A DNA stretch of 40,212 bases from positions 1 through 40,212 of IMG/VR virus record IMGVR_UViG_3300040801_003093. One strand, written 5' to 3'. A program made the translations under genes and the position numbers. Positions within the stretch are counted from its first letter, which is position 1; each line of letters opens with the position of its first letter. This stretch comes from a virus. Of the stretch, positions 37,952 to 40,212 are shown in pieces. The notes beneath the pieces were generated by a model. It worked only from the letters and a program-made list of their open reading frames with translations, was not told the origin of the DNA and did not search any database.

Positions 37952-39504
37952 GCGTCGCGGAGCTGGAAGGTGTACTCGGCAGCGTCCAGCTCGGCGCCGG
38001 GCTCGGGCTCCAGGTCGGGGAGGGTGATGCTGTCCTCGGCGCTGCCGCACGCGTCGGCAGCTCGTCGGGGGTCGCCCTTCACGAAGATGAGGACGTTCTG
38101 GTGCGTCCGGCCGAGCTTCCTGCCGGCCGTGAACTGTCGGGAGATGCGGAGGGCAAGCGTGCCGATCGCGTTGACGAGAATCGCCTCGTTGTAGAGCCGG
38201 AGTCCAGCGGCGCGCATCGCGTCGATCGTGAGCGGGACGAGGCCGGCGTACGTGCCGTCGGGCAGGCGGTACTCGGAGACGATGAGGACAGCGAAGCGGT
38301 CGGGGCGGAGGTGCCGGGCGGAGTGCTCGAGGATCGCTCGGTACGTCTCCTCGAAAGCGTCGGGGCTCATGGTCGACAGGTCGGCCGGGTCGTCGCTGTA
38401 CACCTCGAGGTTGCCGTACGGGGGGCAGGTGAGGAGGAGGTCGGCCTCGAGGTCGTCGAGGGTCGGGAGGAGCTCGAGGCTGTCGCCGACCTGCCACGCG
38501 GGTTTCGGTCCGGGCGTGAGGCGGGGGCCGACGTCGAGCCATTGCTGCTCGTTTGCTGCGACCTGCTCGGGCCGAAGGTCGATGCCGGTGTAGGCGCGGC
38601 CGAGGCTGCTGGTGACGAGGCCGCGGACGCTGCCTCCGGCGAAGGGGTCGAGGACGTGCCCGTCGGGCGGGCTGTACCAACGGATCATGAGCTCCGTCAG
38701 GACGGGGTCGAAGATGCTGGTGCCGGGCGCGACGCGGGACAGGCCGTTCGTCGCCCATTCCGGCAGGTCCGGAGCTCCCGTGACGTTCGTCACGCTGTCG
38801 GCGATGCTGCGGCGACTGCTGGTCGCCCATACGTCGCCGCCGGCGTACTTGTCGCTCATGCGGCGAGACGCGCTGCTGCCGCCCTTGCCGGGTTGTGGCC
38901 GGAGGTGCTGCACGGTCTCTCCGTCGACAGCGTCGCGGCCGAGCTCGCTCTCGATGCCGAGCGCGATCCAGGCGCGCTTCCTCTGCTGCCAATACCCTTG
39001 ACGCGTGTCGAGGACAGAGAAGGGCGGCGCGCCGAATCGTTCGGCGAGGCTGTCGGTCGGTCCAGCTCCGGCAGCTCCTCCGGCCTGCTCGTCGGCGGTG
39101 CGGAGGTCGTCGAGGAGGCGGTCGAGGTCGTCGTCGGCGTAGCCGGTGCCGTCGAGCGTGCCGGCTGCCGCCTTGACCTCCTCGAGGAGCTCGGCGAGCT
39201 GGTCGTCCTGGTAGGTCGCGAGGTCGCTCGAGCGGTTGTCGGCGAGGAGGATCCGGAGGGCGGTCTCGTCGTCGACGTCGAGCCATTCGACCGGGATCGC
39301 GTCGAGGCCGAGGCGTGCTGCGGCGCGGACGCGGTGGTTGCCGACGAGGACGTAGCCCGTCGATCGCTGTCCGTAGACGCGGCCGTAGAAGCCGTTCGCT
39401 CGGATGCTTGCGGCGATCGCGTCGACGTCGCCGTGCCGTGCGTTGCGGGGGTGAGGGGTGAGGTCCTCGGGGGCGAGGAGCTCCGTCTCTCCGGTTCGGA
39501 TCAT
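37948..39504 (-). CDS. ParB-like nuclease domain fused to DNA methyltransferase (518 aa)
   Basis: Residues about 1-135 are a ParB/Srx-like domain: DLTPHPRNAR, the phosphate-binding GNHRVRAA (55-62) and IPVEWLDVDDETALRILLAD. The C-terminal half is a methyltransferase with the AdoMet motif DPFAGGS (286-292), GIDLRPEQVAAN, and the catalytic TCPPYG (359-364), i.e. motif I before IV, the opposite order to its neighbour. ParB-methyltransferase fusions are known in phages and protect or regulate phage DNA. The ATG at 39504 has a perfect AGGAGG 5 bases upstream and is preferred to the GTG at 39522. Confidence 0.88.
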   Translation of the reverse strand: MIRTGETELLAPEDLTPHPRNARHGDVDAIAASIRANGFYGRVYGQRSTGYVLVGNHRVRAAARLGLDAIPVEWLDVDDETALRILLADNRSSDLATYQDDQLAELLEEVKAAAGTLDGTGYADDDLDRLLDDLRTADEQAGGAAGAGPTDSLAERFGAPPFSVLDTRQGYWQQRKRAWIALGIESELGRDAVDGETVQHLRPQPGKGGSSASRRMSDKYAGGDVWATSSRRSIADSVTNVTGAPDLPEWATNGLSRVAPGTSIFDPVLTELMIRWYSPPDGHVLDPFAGGSVRGLVTSSLGRAYTGIDLRPEQVAANEQQWLDVGPRLTPGPKPAWQVGDSLELLPTLDDLEADLLLTCPPYGNLEVYSDDPADLSTMSPDAFEETYRAILEHSARHLRPDRFAVLIVSEYRLPDGTYAGLVPLTIDAMRAAGLRLYNEAILVNAIGTLALRISRQFTAGRKLGRTHQNVLIFVKGDPRRAADACGSAEDSITLPDLEPEPGAELDAAEYTFQLRDA

Positions 39505-39588
39505 GCCGACCTCCTGGGTCACGTAGCGCGCCCGGCGCTGCCCGCATGGTAGCGGATCGCGTCGGGCGCGGCGTGTCGGAGGGCGGTG

Positions 39589-39942
39589 CTAGGCCGGCAG
39601 GTAGACGACGCTGCCGCTGCGAGGCTCCTCGTCGCGCGGGACCTTGCGGACAAGGTCGTGCCGGGCGAGGCGGTCGAGGCGCCGGCGGACGGTGAGGTAG
39701 GGACCGTTCATCTTCTGCGTCTCGAGGAGGTCGACGACGTCTGGGTCGTCGCTGTCGAGGACCTCGTCGACGAGCTCGCGGACGGTGCGGTCCTCGCCGG
39801 CGTCGTGAGCGACGTCGAGGAGGGCGAGGAGCTGCCGCTCGAGCGGGTCGTACGTGCCGGGCTCGGCGGGGGTCGGGGCGGGCTCGGGGGTCGTCTCGTC
39901 GGCAGCTCGAGCGGTGCGGGACAGGTGTCGGGCGTAGCTCAT
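39589..39942 (-). CDS. Putative winged-helix DNA-binding protein (117 aa)
   Basis: After a Pro-rich disordered N-terminus, residues about 33-115 read as a winged helix: LERQLLALLDVAHDAG, TVRELVDEVLDSDDPDVVDL, a recognition helix GPYLTVRRRLDRLARHDL, and a wing (VRKVPRDEEPRSGSVVYL). It may be a regulator of the early or methyltransferase genes downstream. The ATG at 39942 overlaps the upstream stop (ATGA). The following gap (39505-39588) shows no convincing promoter. Confidence 0.7.
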   Translation of the reverse strand: MSYARHLSRTARAADETTPEPAPTPAEPGTYDPLERQLLALLDVAHDAGEDRTVRELVDEVLDSDDPDVVDLLETQKMNGPYLTVRRRLDRLARHDLVRKVPRDEEPRSGSVVYLPA

Positions 39943-40154
39943 GCGGCAGGGTCTCCCTTCCAGCCATCCGCTCGAGTGTAGCGGGCGGCAGCGTGCCGGC
40001 GCTCGGGGCCGGACAGGACGAGGGCAGCGTCGACGAGCTGCCCGGCGGCTGTTTGCCGGTCGACGCGAGCGCGGGCGCTGTCGACGGTCCGGTGCCGGGT
40101 CGAGCGTTCGCGACCGTCGGCGTACCGGATGACGAGGAGGTACGCGTGCGTCAC
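39939..40154 (-). CDS. Small hypothetical protein spanning the contig junction (71 aa)
   Basis: Unrecognised small basic protein (LLVIRYADGRERSTRHRTV, ARARVDRQTAAGQLVDAALV). The beta-alpha pattern suggests a compact single domain. The GTG start at 40154 overlaps the stop of the gene complete at 56-286, which shows that the two contig ends join. A partial copy of its 5' end appears at 1-59. Confidence 0.7.
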   Translation of the reverse strand: MTHAYLLVIRYADGRERSTRHRTVDSARARVDRQTAAGQLVDAALVLSGPERRHAAARYTRADGWKGDPAA

Positions 40155-40212
40155 CGTGGCGCCTCGGGGTCGACGATCGCGACGCCGAACTGTCGGCCGT
40201 CGCAGTCGACGA
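40096..40212. repeat. Terminal direct repeat, right copy
   Basis: Identical to 1-117, as described there. Confidence 0.95.
40151..40212 (-). CDS. Partial copy (3' end) of the gene at 56-286
   Basis: Holds the last codons of the small membrane protein complete at 56-286 and runs off the right edge because of the terminal overlap. It is the same gene on the circle. Confidence 0.9.
   Translation of the reverse strand, partial: VDCDGRQFGVAIVDPEAPR

Noticed and set aside
37952-39967. N-terminal extension giving an 890-residue version of the second methyltransferase
   Set aside because: The added part is Arg/Pro-rich frame-shifted reading of the ParB-methyltransferase gene. The methyltransferase begins at the ATG at 37951, which overlaps the upstream stop.
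1-40212. tRNA genes, integrase, attachment sites or prophage repressor
   Set aside because: I saw no cloverleaf with a T-loop motif and no tyrosine or serine recombinase motifs. The ribbon-helix-helix protein alone is not evidence of lysogeny.
1-40212. Haloarchaeal virus, suggested by acidic proteins and CTC/GTC/GAC codon preference
   Set aside because: AGGAGG sites, sigma70-like promoters and a peptidoglycan-hydrolase-like gene argue for a bacterial host.

Overview
This window is a complete tailed-phage (Caudoviricetes) genome. Its GC content is high (about 70% in most stretches counted by hand) and every supported gene lies on the minus strand, so transcription runs from high to low coordinates. 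Bases 1-117 are repeated exactly at 40096-40212. The repeat falls inside coding sequence and two genes run continuously across the junction, so the molecule is best read as a circle of 40,095 bp (circular or circularly permuted) with an assembly overlap. The host cannot be named. Strong AGGAGG ribosome binding sites, sigma70-like promoters, two lipobox lipoproteins and a peptidoglycan-hydrolase-like gene point to a GC-rich bacterium. No integrase, tRNA, polymerase, primase or SSB gene was recognised.

Late region, read downward from 37.3 kb to 13.2 kb. It holds small and large terminase, portal, a MuF head protein fused to a zincin-like metallopeptidase domain, a small unknown, scaffold, an SU10-like major capsid protein, a SAP/Rho-N-like protein, a TagF-like glycosyl/glycerophosphotransferase, four neck and tail-completion proteins, the tail tube, a small protein, two tail assembly chaperone candidates, a 1033-residue tape measure, six tail-tip/adhesin proteins, and a lysis cassette (NlpC/P60-like hydrolase, holin-like membrane protein, two lipoproteins, a coiled-coil membrane protein). 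A strong hairpin at 13090-13124 ends it. The tape measure and the lack of a sheath gene suggest siphovirus morphology.

Early/middle region, read downward from 13.06 kb through base 1 and on around the circle to 37.3 kb. It holds a Rad50/SbcC-like ATPase, a RecT annealase with an SSB-like C-terminal tip, an MBL-fold hydrolase, small membrane proteins, a two-module glycosyltransferase, a winged-helix replication initiator with iterons inside its gene (candidate origin), a VRR-NUC nuclease, many small unknown proteins, a ribbon-helix-helix regulator, a ParB-DNA methyltransferase fusion and a second methyltransferase. Genes are tightly coupled, mostly by ATGA or GTGA overlaps.

The most interesting signals are: (1) short Gly/Ser C-terminal tails shared by five structural proteins in a genome with two glycosyltransferases, suggesting a virion-glycosylation system; (2) DNA-level iterons read in different frames inside the initiator gene; (3) twin promoters whose spacers carry the same 14-bp near-palindrome in opposite orientations; (4) a repeated 15-base hairpin that hides the Shine-Dalgarno sequence of early genes, often next to a hairpin at the predicted mRNA 5' end; (5) the RecT with an SSB-like tip; (6) the MuF-zincin fusion.
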